Shown here: positions 17,233-25,743 of the stretch, piece after piece
Layout of the letters: every line of letters starts with the position of its first letter
How positions within the stretch are numbered: the first letter of the stretch is position 1
Assembly (NCBI RefSeq): GCF_964030845.1
Contig: NZ_OZ034983.1
Coordinates: 1,488,001-1,552,000 of the forward strand
Origin: Candidatus Fukatsuia endosymbiont of Tuberolachnus salignus
GTDB taxonomy: Bacteria > Pseudomonadota > Gammaproteobacteria > Enterobacterales > Enterobacteriaceae
Length of the DNA: 64,000 nucleotides
Reading direction: 5' to 3'
Position numbers and translations under genes: made by a program
The notes under the pieces: model-generated
Databases searched by the model: none
The model's input: the letters and a program-made list of their open reading frames with translations, nothing else
Told to the model about the DNA's origin: nothing

Positions 17233-18687
17233 TTACTGCTTATTTTCATCGTTATAACGTTTTGCTTTATAGACTGGGTTCATCAGGTTCTTGATAGAGA
17301 AAATATCATCAAGTTGTTCCTCAGTCAGTAATGCCAGATCCAACACCACCTCCCGTACACTCTTACCCGTTTCAGCACACATCTTACCCACCTTGTCACC
17401 ATTATGATGACCAATGAATGGGTTGAGATAAGTAACAATACCGATTGAATTAAATACGTAGTGTTCGCAGATTTTTTTATTGGCGGTGATACCGTTAACG
17501 CATTTACTCAACAGGTTGTAGCACGCATTAGTAAGAATATGGATCGATTCAAACATGGCTTGACCAATGACCGGTTCCATGACATTTAATTGCAGCTGAC
17601 CCGCTTCAGCCGCCATGGTCACACACATATCATTACCAATCACTTTAAAGCAAACCTGATTAACCACTTCAGGTATCACCGGATTCACTTTAGCAGGCAT
17701 AATCGAAGAACCGGCCTGTAGTTCTGGCAAATTAATTTCGTTCAGGCCAGTGCGAGGACCTGATGACAGCAGACGTAAATCATTGCAGATTTTTGACAAC
17801 TTAACAGCTAAACGTTTCAGCGCACTATGCACCATGACATAGGCGCCACAATCGGAGGTGGCTTCAATCAAGTTTTCCGCCGTGATACAAGGCAACTTAC
17901 TCACTTCACAAAGCTTTTTTACCACTAGTTGTTGATACCCTTCAGGTGTATTCAAACCCGTACCGATAGCGGTCGCACCCAGGTTCACTTCTAACAAAAA
18001 TTCAGCGGTACGATGCAAGTTTTTGCTTTCTTCTTTTAGTAATACCTGAAAAGCACCAAATTCTTGACCCAATGTCATGGGTACAGCGTCTTGCAATTGT
18101 GTACGCCCCATTTTCAGAATAGGCGTGAATTCTTGCGACTTCATACCAAAGCCTTTACTTAACAGGTCGATAGCATCGATCAACTTCATAATAGAGTTAT
18201 AAACTGCAATACGAAACCCTGTTGGATAAGCATCATTAGTTGACTGAGACATGTTTACATGATCGTTAGGGCTAAGATGTTCATATTCGCCTTTTTTCTT
18301 CCCCATCAATTCCAGTCCAATATTTGCCAAAACTTCATTAGTATTCATGTTTAACGAAGTACCCGCTCCCCCCTGAAAGACATCAACCTGGAACTGATCC
18401 ATACATTTGTTCTCGTCCAATACCTCGTCACAAGCGTTAATAATGATCGATGCAATGTTGGACGGGAGGGTATGTAACTCCTTATTAGCCATTGCCGCCG
18501 CTTTTTTTACCATCACCATGCCACGAATAAACTCAGGCACATCATTGATTGTACTGTTGCTTATCTTAAAATTTTCAATCGCACGTAGAGTATGAATACC
18601 GTAGTACGCCTCTATGGGAACTTTTCTTTTACCTAATAGATCTTCTTCGAAACGAAACTCTTCTACGGGACAAGTGTGATTTGACAT
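17233..18687 (-). CDS. aspA: Aspartate ammonia-lyase AspA
   Basis: 484 aa (E. coli 478). Homotetramer that reversibly splits L-aspartate to fumarate and ammonia, feeding anaerobic fumarate respiration. The fumarase/aspartase signature GSSIMPAKVNP is intact near residue 324, as are TSLNMNTNEVLAN, STNDAYPTGFR and GRTQLQDAVP. The C-terminus matches through NPVYKAKRY. The N-terminus is a few residues longer than E. coli (CPVEEF insertion). ATG at 18687 follows AGAAGGTTCTC. A perfect CRP palindrome lies about 185 nt upstream. Confidence 0.97.
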   Translation of the reverse strand: MSNHTCPVEEFRFEEDLLGKRKVPIEAYYGIHTLRAIENFKISNSTINDVPEFIRGMVMVKKAAAMANKELHTLPSNIASIIINACDEVLDENKCMDQFQVDVFQGGAGTSLNMNTNEVLANIGLELMGKKKGEYEHLSPNDHVNMSQSTNDAYPTGFRIAVYNSIMKLIDAIDLLSKGFGMKSQEFTPILKMGRTQLQDAVPMTLGQEFGAFQVLLKEESKNLHRTAEFLLEVNLGATAIGTGLNTPEGYQQLVVKKLCEVSKLPCITAENLIEATSDCGAYVMVHSALKRLAVKLSKICNDLRLLSSGPRTGLNEINLPELQAGSSIMPAKVNPVIPEVVNQVCFKVIGNDMCVTMAAEAGQLQLNVMEPVIGQAMFESIHILTNACYNLLSKCVNGITANKKICEHYVFNSIGIVTYLNPFIGHHNGDKVGKMCAETGKSVREVVLDLALLTEEQLDDIFSIKNLMNPVYKAKRYNDENKQ

Positions 18688-18871
18688 GAGAACCTTCTCT
18701 TGTGTGCTGTCTAATTTTCTGTGTATCAGTTAATTTTAGCCGTCATGCACAATAAATGCGCAGAGATGAATTGCTTAATTTATTGTTGGCATGATCATAT
18801 GCTGCCTAGTAATAAATACGTTGAACTTAGATCACTATTATCGCGGTAATTAATTAGGATGATCTAATATT

Positions 18872-18887
18872 TGTGATTTTCTTCACA
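18872..18887. promoter_or_regulatory. CRP (cAMP receptor protein) site
   Basis: TGTGATTTTCTTCACA is a perfect TGTGA-N6-TCACA palindrome in the aspA/fxsA intergenic region, whose remaining sequence is AT-rich promoter-like DNA. E. coli aspA is CRP-activated. It lies 185 nt before the aspA ATG and 180 nt before the fxsA start, so it could serve either gene. Confidence 0.8.
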
Positions 18888-19066
18888 GTTAACTCAACCA
18901 TTGACATAAAAAGAACGACCTTATCTTGAAAAATATTAAAGACGCCTCCACGTTACAGAAATTAACCTGAAGCAAGCCTCCAGTGTTTAGAGTATTTAGC
19001 TGTTTGCATTAGCATTTAGCTTGCTGGTGAGTGCTGAGTCGATTGCAGTTTCATAAGGAGAGTACG

Positions 19067-19567
19067 GTGCGTTGGTTACCGTTCATGTTAATATTTTCAT
19101 TAGCTTATATAGAGATTTCTTTGTTTATCAAAGTCGCGGCAGCTTTGGGTGTGGCCATCACTCTGCTGCTGGTGATTTTTACCTCTTGCGTGGGTATTTC
19201 GTTGGTATGGAATCAGGGGGTAAAAACGTTGATACAGATGCAGCAAAAATTGGCAAAAGGTGAAAGTCCTGCTCAGGAAATGGTAAAAAGTGTTTCGTTG
19301 GTATTAACCGGATTTTTACTGCTGATCCCGGGATTTTTTACCGATTTTCTTGGGTTGTTGCTGTTGTTACCACGGGTGCAAAAATTACTAACACTGAAAT
19401 TAATGCCTTATTTTAACCTTTCCCGCTCTGGCACGGCGAATACATCGGGTAGCGGCAATATTTTTGACGGAGAATATCAATGCAAAGAGGATGACAGTGA
19501 CAAAATAGAAGACCAAAAAAACAAAGACGGAGCTGACAAAAATCGCAACCCTAAGAATAACAAATAA
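19067..19567 (+). CDS. fxsA: FxsA inner membrane protein
   Basis: 166 aa from a GTG at 19067, chosen because AAGGAG ends 6 nt before it and the protein then begins (M)RWLPFMLIF like E. coli FxsA (158 aa). An upstream GTG at 19031 is in frame but lacks a ribosome binding site. Several hydrophobic segments (about 4-20, 25-45 and 80-105), LLLIPGFFTDFLGLLLLLP and NIFDGEYQ are family features. The polar tail is Asp/Lys/Asn rich. In E. coli overexpression relieves F-plasmid exclusion of phage T7; the normal role is unclear. Divergent from aspA as in E. coli. Confidence 0.93.
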   Translation: MRWLPFMLIFSLAYIEISLFIKVAAALGVAITLLLVIFTSCVGISLVWNQGVKTLIQMQQKLAKGESPAQEMVKSVSLVLTGFLLLIPGFFTDFLGLLLLLPRVQKLLTLKLMPYFNLSRSGTANTSGSGNIFDGEYQCKEDDSDKIEDQKNKDGADKNRNPKNNK

Positions 19568-19603
19568 AGCCTGATCCCACTTATAAGGAGGAAGACAGAG
19601 GGC

Positions 19604-19713
19604 GGTAACTCCGCCAGCTACATCCCGGCACACACATCACTCGCTACGGCTGCTTCCTTCCAGACCTGACCGAATTCACGAGCTAGCATTGCGGGAGAAC
19701 CAACAGAGCTACC
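19604..19713 (-). ncRNA. ffs: 4.5S RNA of the signal recognition particle
   Basis: On the minus strand the sequence starts GGTAGCTCTGTTGGTTCTCC, continues with CAGGTCTGGAAGGAAGCAGC (the conserved apical Ffh-binding domain, GGAAGC tetraloop region), and ends GCCGGGATGTAGCTGGC...GAGTTACC. The ends pair to close the long hairpin. About 110 nt, as in E. coli (114). It binds Ffh for co-translational membrane targeting. Ends assigned by base pairing. Confidence 0.96.
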
Positions 19714-19935
19714 ATTGATCTGAGCGCTTATCGACTTCAGCGCGGGCGCGCATTATTAACTATGCCTTGGAAAATAGCAAGAGCTCTATGATTATAACCC
19801 GACTATTTTGTTATCCAAATCGGTGATATCAAAAAATCAGCGAAAAGATCACTAGCACAGAAGGCTTAAATGTAAAGACGCTAACCATTTGTAATCACAT
19901 TATTTGTAGTCATTTGCTAAAAATTACCCCCAAGT

Positions 19936-19944
19936 TTATCCACA
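19936..19944 (+). promoter_or_regulatory. DnaA box upstream of nrdA
   Basis: TTATCCACA, a perfect consensus DnaA box, 188 nt before the nrdA ATG. E. coli nrdAB is regulated by DnaA, so this fits cell-cycle control of ribonucleotide reductase. Confidence 0.75.
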
Positions 19945-19984
19945 TAATCCCCTCATTTTGTTCACTTGCCAAAACGGCAAGAAC

Positions 19985-20030
19985 ACACTATCTTGTTATC
20001 ACATCAATCCATAACCACCATATATTGTGT
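19985..20030. promoter_or_regulatory. Tandem NrdR boxes of nrdAB
   Basis: ACACTATCTTGTTA (19985-19998) and ACCATATATTGTGT (20017-20030) each resemble the NrdR box ACACTATATTGTGT. They are 32 nt apart start to start, about three helical turns, the spacing expected for cooperative NrdR binding. They lie 94 nt before nrdA and would repress the operon when dATP/ATP levels are high. No nrdR gene is in this window. Confidence 0.75.
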
Positions 20031-20123
20031 TTATAGACTAAGCAGTCCTTCCAACTCAGCTTTACCCCCCCCTTCACCCGTGGAGGGCGGCGAGGTGTCA
20101 GTATTTTAAGGGTACAACAGCAC

Positions 20124-22424
20124 ATGAACCAAGGCTTACTTGTTACAAAACGCGATGGCCGTAAAGAACGCATTGATCTCGATAAAATCCATCGAGTGAT
20201 CGAGTGGGCTGCAGAAGGCTTACGTAATGTCTCTGTCTCTCAAGTAGCATTACGTTCCCACATTCAATTTTATGATGGCATAAAAACCGCCGATATCCAC
20301 GAAACTATTATTAAAGCTGCTGCTGATCTGATCTCCAGTGACGCACCGGATTACCAATATTTAGCCGCTCGCCTGGCGATTTTTCATCTGCGCAAAAAAG
20401 CCTATGGTCAATTTGAACCACCGTCGCTTTTTGACCATGTGTCAAAAATGGTTCAAATGAATAAATATGATCAACATCTATTGATAGATTACACCCCAGA
20501 AGAATTCGCCCAGATGGATACCTTTCTTGATCATTGGCGTGATCTCAATTTCTCCTATGCTGCGGTAAAACAGCTAGAAGGCAAATACTTGGTACAAAAT
20601 CGAGTCAGTGGTGAAATCTACGAAAGCGCCCAATTTTTATATCTTCTTGTTGCTGCTTGCCTATTCTCCCGCTATCCACGAGGAACCCGCCTCGATTATG
20701 TTAGACGTTTTTACGATGCGATATCCACTTTTAAGATCTCGTTGCCGACACCCATTATGTCCGGTGTACGCACTCCCACGCGTCAATTCAGTTCATGCGT
20801 ATTGATCGAATGTGGTGATAGTTTGGATTCAATTAATGCCTCGGCCAGCGCCATTGTAAAATATGTTTCGCAGCGTGCCGGCATTGGTATCAACGCGGGT
20901 CGTATCCGCGCACTGGGAAGCCCTATTCGCGGAGGTGAAGCTTTCCATACCGGTTGTATTCCATTCTATAAATATTTTCAGACCGCCGTTAAATCCTGCT
21001 CGCAAGGTGGGGTACGCGGGGGGGCTGCCACACTGTTTTATCCATTATGGCATTGGGAAGTAGAAAGCCTGCTGGTGCTAAAAAATAATCGTGGTGTTGA
21101 AGGCAATCGGGTGCGCCATATGGATTACGCGGTACAGATCAACAAATTACTGTATCAACGCCTGTTAGAAGATAGAGATATCACCCTGTTTAGTCCCTCC
21201 GATGTGCCAGGGTTATACGATGCTTTCTTTGCGGATCAATATGAGTTCGAACGGTTGTATTTATACTACGAGCAAGATAAAAACCTTCGTCAGCAACGAA
21301 TAAGAGCCGTTGACTTATTCTCTTCGATGATGCAAGAACGTGCTTCTACCGGCCGTATTTATATTCAGAATGTTGATCACTGTAATACACACAGCCCATT
21401 TGATCCCAAAGTAGCACCAATACGCCAATCTAACTTGTGTTTGGAAATCGCATTGCCCACTAAACCGCTAAATGATATCAGTGACGAAAAAGGTGAAATT
21501 GCCCTCTGTACACTGTCTGCTTTTAATTTGGGTGCGATTGATCATCTCGATGAATTGAAAGATTTGGCGACATTAACAGTACGTGCGCTCGATGCCCTAC
21601 TCGATTATCAGGATTACCCGATTGCAGCAGCGCGTAATGGCTCGATGGGGCGTCGTACTTTGGGTGTTGGCGTGATCAATTTCGCTTATTATTTGGCGAA
21701 AAACGGTCTGGGCTATTCCAGTACTGATCCCGATCACAGTGCTAACAACCTGACGCATCGTACTTTCGAGGCTATTCAATACTATCTGTTGCAAGCGTCG
21801 AATGAGTTAGCGAAGGAAAAGGGTGCTTGCCAATGGTTTGCGCAAACCACTTATGCGCAAGGTCTGTTACCGATCGATACCTATAAAAAAGAATTAGACA
21901 AAATCTGTAATGAACCACTGCATCTTGATTGGGAGAGCTTACGCCAGAGTATTAAACAGTTTGGGCTACGTAATTCAACCCTTTCCGCACTTATGCCTTC
22001 AGAAACATCATCACAGATTTCTAATGCGACTAACGGCATTGAACCACCACGTGGTTACGTCAGTATAAAAGCGTCGAAAGACGGTATTTTGCGTCAGGTG
22101 GTACCGGAATATGAGCGACTAAAAGACAATTATCAGTTGTTATGGGATATACCGAATAATGAAGGTTATCTGCAACTGGTTGGTTTGATGCAGAAATTCG
22201 TTGATCAGTCTATTTCGGCAAATACCAACTACGATCCCACTCGTTTCCCCAACAATAAAGTACCCATGAAGCAATTGCTGAAAGATTTGCTTACTGCTTA
22301 TAAATTGGGCATTAAAACGCTCTATTATCACAATACACGTGATGGGGCGGATGATGCTCAAGGAGATATGGCAAGCAATCAAGTTGTTGATAACGACTGC
22401 GAAAGCGGTGCCTGTAAGATTTAA
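20124..22424 (+). CDS. nrdA: Ribonucleoside-diphosphate reductase 1 alpha subunit NrdA
   Basis: 766 aa (E. coli 761). Class Ia large subunit; reduces NDPs to dNDPs using a radical from NrdB. N-terminal ATP-cone (VTKRDGRKERIDLDKIHRVI) for allosteric activity control. Active-site cysteines in QFSSCVLIECGDS and in CTLSAFNLG; the radical site NLCLEIALPT holds the cysteine/glutamate pair. C-terminal CESGACKI is the swinging thiol pair. LRNSTLSALMPSETSSQISN is intact. Followed closely by nrdB. Confidence 0.98.
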   Translation: MNQGLLVTKRDGRKERIDLDKIHRVIEWAAEGLRNVSVSQVALRSHIQFYDGIKTADIHETIIKAAADLISSDAPDYQYLAARLAIFHLRKKAYGQFEPPSLFDHVSKMVQMNKYDQHLLIDYTPEEFAQMDTFLDHWRDLNFSYAAVKQLEGKYLVQNRVSGEIYESAQFLYLLVAACLFSRYPRGTRLDYVRRFYDAISTFKISLPTPIMSGVRTPTRQFSSCVLIECGDSLDSINASASAIVKYVSQRAGIGINAGRIRALGSPIRGGEAFHTGCIPFYKYFQTAVKSCSQGGVRGGAATLFYPLWHWEVESLLVLKNNRGVEGNRVRHMDYAVQINKLLYQRLLEDRDITLFSPSDVPGLYDAFFADQYEFERLYLYYEQDKNLRQQRIRAVDLFSSMMQERASTGRIYIQNVDHCNTHSPFDPKVAPIRQSNLCLEIALPTKPLNDISDEKGEIALCTLSAFNLGAIDHLDELKDLATLTVRALDALLDYQDYPIAAARNGSMGRRTLGVGVINFAYYLAKNGLGYSSTDPDHSANNLTHRTFEAIQYYLLQASNELAKEKGACQWFAQTTYAQGLLPIDTYKKELDKICNEPLHLDWESLRQSIKQFGLRNSTLSALMPSETSSQISNATNGIEPPRGYVSIKASKDGILRQVVPEYERLKDNYQLLWDIPNNEGYLQLVGLMQKFVDQSISANTNYDPTRFPNNKVPMKQLLKDLLTAYKLGIKTLYYHNTRDGADDAQGDMASNQVVDNDCESGACKI

Positions 22425-22439
22425 TTGTCAGAGGAAGTT

Positions 22440-23570
22440 ATGGCCTATACCACATTTTCGCAAAAGAAAAATGATCAATTAAAAGAGCCGATGTTTTTGG
22501 GTCAGTCAGTTAACGTGGCACGCTTTGATCAACAAAAATATGCCATTTTTGAACAACTTATTGAAAAACAACTTTCTTTTTTTTGGCGCCCAGAAGAAAT
22601 TGATGTTACTCGTGATAATATCGATTACCAAGGTTTGCCAGAACACGAAAAACACCTTTTTATTAGCAATTTAAAGTATCAAACCTTGCTTGATTCCATT
22701 CAGGGCCGTAGCCCCAATATCGCGTTATTACCGCTGATTTCGATTCCTGAATTAGAAACTTGGGTAGAAACCTGGTCATTTTCAGAAACAATTCATTCCA
22801 GATCCTATACCCATATCATCCGTAATATTGTTAACGAGCCTTCATCCATATTCGATGATATTGTCACTAATAAAGAGATTCTGAAACGCGCAAAAGATAT
22901 CTCTGCTTATTACGATGATTTGATAGAGATGACCAGTTATTACCATTTGCTGGGTGAAGGAACCCATCAGGTTAACGGTGTCACTATAAAGGTGGATCGG
23001 CGTGCGTTGAAAAAGAAGCTTTATTTGTGTCTGATGAGCGTCAATGCATTGGAAGGTATCCGTTTTTATGTCAGTTTTGCCTGCTCTTTCGCCTTTGCAG
23101 AACGAAAATTAATGGAAGGCAATGCCAAAATTATTAAGTTGATTGCTCGTGATGAAGCACTCCATCTGACTGGGACACAACACATCCTTCATTTAATGCA
23201 AGGGGGTAAAGATGACCCCGAAATGGCAGAAATTGCCAAAGAATGCAAAGACGATTGCTATAAATTATTTGTTAAGGCAGCTGAACAAGAGAAAGAATGG
23301 GCGGAATACCTCTTCCGCGATGGCTCCATGATTGGCCTCAATAAAGATATTCTCTGCCAGTATATCGAATATATCACCAATATTCGTATGAAGGCTGTAG
23401 GGTTAGAGGCTCCCTTTTCAAACCGCAACGATCCGCTCCCGTGGATCAAGCCTTGGCTCTCTTCTGACAATGTACAGGTGGCACCACAAGAAGTTGAGGT
23501 GAGTTCTTATTTGGTGGGCCAAATTGATGCTGAGGTCAATGCCGATGACTTACGCGGTTTTGAACTGTGA
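22440..23570 (+). CDS. nrdB: Ribonucleoside-diphosphate reductase 1 beta subunit NrdB
   Basis: 376 aa, same length as E. coli, from the ATG at 22440, which is preceded by CAGAGGAAG; an in-frame alternative start 15 nt upstream overlaps the nrdA end and lacks support. It houses the diiron-tyrosyl radical. Visible ligands are the glutamate and histidine in FSETIHSRSYTHI, whose tyrosine is the radical site, and RDEALHLTGTQH. C-terminal SSYLVGQIDAEVNADDL binds NrdA. The stop is followed 4 nt later by yfaE. Confidence 0.98.
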   Translation: MAYTTFSQKKNDQLKEPMFLGQSVNVARFDQQKYAIFEQLIEKQLSFFWRPEEIDVTRDNIDYQGLPEHEKHLFISNLKYQTLLDSIQGRSPNIALLPLISIPELETWVETWSFSETIHSRSYTHIIRNIVNEPSSIFDDIVTNKEILKRAKDISAYYDDLIEMTSYYHLLGEGTHQVNGVTIKVDRRALKKKLYLCLMSVNALEGIRFYVSFACSFAFAERKLMEGNAKIIKLIARDEALHLTGTQHILHLMQGGKDDPEMAEIAKECKDDCYKLFVKAAEQEKEWAEYLFRDGSMIGLNKDILCQYIEYITNIRMKAVGLEAPFSNRNDPLPWIKPWLSSDNVQVAPQEVEVSSYLVGQIDAEVNADDLRGFEL

Positions 23571-23574
23571 TCTC

Positions 23575-23835
23575 ATGGCAAACTCTACCATTAACTTACA
23601 TCAGAGTGGATCACAGCTTGATTACCCTGTTGACAGCAACAATTTGCTAGAAGCGCTGGAACAACATCAAATAGCAGTCGAGTATCAATGTCGCTCGGGT
23701 TATTGTGGTACATGCCGTCTGGTATTGCTAAAAGGCGAAGTTGACTATTTAACACAACCCCTGGCCCTTATTCAGGAAGGTGAAATATTGCCCTGCTGCT
23801 GTAAACCACGGGGAGATATTGCAATTGAGATTTAA
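23575..23835 (+). CDS. yfaE: 2Fe-2S ferredoxin YfaE
   Basis: 86 aa from the ATG at 23575 (E. coli 84). A longer in-frame reading overlaps nrdB and is unlikely. The plant-type [2Fe-2S] motif is CRSGYCGTC followed by a cysteine cluster (LPCCC) about 30 residues later. YfaE supplies electrons for assembly and repair of the NrdB diiron-tyrosyl cofactor, consistent with its position as third gene of the nrdAB operon. Confidence 0.95.
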   Translation: MANSTINLHQSGSQLDYPVDSNNLLEALEQHQIAVEYQCRSGYCGTCRLVLLKGEVDYLTQPLALIQEGEILPCCCKPRGDIAIEI

Positions 23836-24213
23836 TGTAACCCGCTGATGGATCCTTCTGTGTCATTACCGTTTTCATTTTTTTATGTTTAAGGCAACGT
23901 TCAGTTGCCTTGGGATAAAATACGTGCTCTAAGCACAAGATACCCATAGTTAACACATGAATAAAATTAGATAGGCAAATTAAATAATTATTCTTTGTTA
24001 TAAAAGTATTACATTTGAAATTATATATGTAATAAAATTAACATGTATCTTTATGGCTTTAGATAAATTATATTGTTACTGACATAATAATAATATTTTT
24101 AAAACATTAACAACCAATATATAATAGGGTAAATTTGTATAGCTGATTGAGCAGGATATATTTAAAATATACAGAAATTTATCTTTTTTTTGCGTATCTT
24201 TTGAGGAGTAATT
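23836..24213. other. AT-rich intergenic region after yfaE
   Basis: Contains AAGGCAAC-GTTCA-GTTGCCTT (23891-23911), an 8-bp hairpin that may terminate nrdAB-yfaE, though no T tract follows on the plus strand. The remaining sequence is AT-rich; GAGGAG at about 24,203 is the old ribosome binding site of the following pseudogene. Confidence 0.4.
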
Positions 24214-24214
24214 A

Positions 24215-24949
24215 ATGATGTCTAATAAAGAGCCTTGTCGTATAGCAGAACCATTTCGCATTAAAATGGTTGAAAACATACGTAAGATTAACAGAGAAGA
24301 ACGTGAAAAAGCGTTAGCAGCCGCTTATTATAATACTCAAAAATTAAACAGTGAAGAAATCTATATTGATTTGTTAACCGATTCTGGAGTCTGTGCTATG
24401 AGTGACACTCAATAGGCAGGACTGATTACAGGTGATGAATCTTATGCGGGCTCACGCAGTTATACACGGTTGTGTGAACAAGTAAAAAATTAATTAATTA
24501 CCCTTATACCATTCCAGTACATCAGGGTCGTGGTGCTGAACAAATATTGTTTCCATGTTTAGTTAAAAAAAGTAAAAATAAAACACAATCTGACGTATAT
24601 AAACCAACTTTTATTTCTAATTTTCATTTTAATACCACTGCTGAACACATTGAATCAAATGAAGAAAAGGCTATTAATGACAGATAACATAGAACCAATT
24701 CAAAATAAACCAATACAGGATACAGAAGCTAACTCATCAATAGAGGATTGTAATCTAGAAAGAAAGCCTCAATTAGCATTATTACGCTTAGCCATTCCAC
24801 GAAGAATGTACACTAACGATCATATGGACTATGTTGCTGATGTTATAATCAATTTAAAAGAGATAAAAAATAACATTAAAGGGCTCAAAATTACTAATAG
24901 TCCAACTCAATTTCGCTTTTTCTTCGCAGAATTAAAACCTATAGAGTAA
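24215..24949 (+). pseudogene. tpl: Tyrosine phenol-lyase (beta-eliminating lyase) pseudogene
   Basis: The first 66 codons read AEPFRIKMVENI...LNSEEIYIDLLTDSG...AMSDTQ then TAG where the family has tryptophan (QWAG), then in frame LITGDESYAGSRSY. A frameshifted IPxHQGRGAEQILFPCL follows near 24,505-24,560. After a jump, codons from about 24,755 read the family C-terminus: LLRLAIPRRMYTNDHMDYVAD, INLKEIKNNIKGLK and FRFFFAEL. The middle ~330 residues, including the PLP lysine, are gone. The C-terminal residues (FRFF) favour tyrosine phenol-lyase over tryptophanase. At least one nonsense, one or more frameshifts and a large deletion: clearly dead. Confidence 0.85.
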
Positions 24950-25396
24950 TTCAATGACCGAAACAAAATACTTTATGAAGAAATGGAAGCTATTTTTTAT
25001 CAATGATTTAACGAAAATAAACTGGCTTTTTTTATCCCGAACTCTACGGAGAGGGTTATTCACCTAGAGGGTAGAGTTGTTACGGTCAACATAATTGGCA
25101 GTCCAAAGTGCGCACTATATTGATTACGATAAAAACAATCTCTAAAAAGGTGTGTGGCTTGAGTTTTACTGTGAAGCTAAACAATTAAATGGTCTTGAGC
25201 GTTGCCAGTGCCGTAGAACACGAATTCAAGAACCATATTATTTGTGCTCTTCTAGTCTAGGTAAGGTTTGTTGATATCGACCGGCAAACTAAACGGACTC
25301 TCTATCAAGTTAAATTTGGCTTGCTCGACGATCTTCTTTGTCAGCAATTGAAAAATCCATCTCAGGGAATGACGCTTGCGTAACTCATCGATAAGG
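24950..25396. other. Region between tpl pseudogene and glnB, unassigned
   Basis: About 450 nt with broken short frames on both strands. Parts look formerly coding (for example a plus-strand run from about 25,270 to 25,380), but I cannot name a family. No obvious RNA gene or terminator for glnB stands out. Confidence 0.3.
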
Positions 25397-25735
25397 TTAA
25401 ATAGCTTCTTCATCTTGTTCACCAGTACGGATGCGTACTACTTTTTCTATAGCGAAAACAAAAATTTTGCCGTCACCAATTTTGCCAGTCTGAGCAGTTT
25501 GCATAATAGTGGCAACGCAAGTTTCAGCGATGTCATCTGTCACCACAATTTCGATTTTTACCTTGGGTAAAAAATCGACCATATATTCAGCACCTCGATA
25601 CAACTCAGTATGCCCTTTTTGGCGCCCGAAACCCTTTACTTCTGTCACTGTCATACCGGTGATGCCCACATCAGCTAAGGCTTCACGGACATCATCGAGT
25701 TTGAACGGCTTAATAATTGCGTCAATTTTTTTCAT
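25397..25735 (-). CDS. glnB: Nitrogen regulatory protein P-II
   Basis: 112 aa, the exact E. coli length. Trimeric sensor of 2-oxoglutarate and glutamine that controls NtrB and GlnE. The T-loop TELYRGAEYMVDFLPK carries the uridylylated Tyr51; TAQTGKIGDGKIFV is the second family signature. It is the last gene of the minus-strand cluster and lies 8 nt after nadE, so it is probably co-transcribed with it. Its target glnA is intact at 45.5 kb. Confidence 0.97.
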   Translation of the reverse strand: MKKIDAIIKPFKLDDVREALADVGITGMTVTEVKGFGRQKGHTELYRGAEYMVDFLPKVKIEIVVTDDIAETCVATIMQTAQTGKIGDGKIFVFAIEKVVRIRTGEQDEEAI

Positions 25736-25743
25736 GGTTAATG

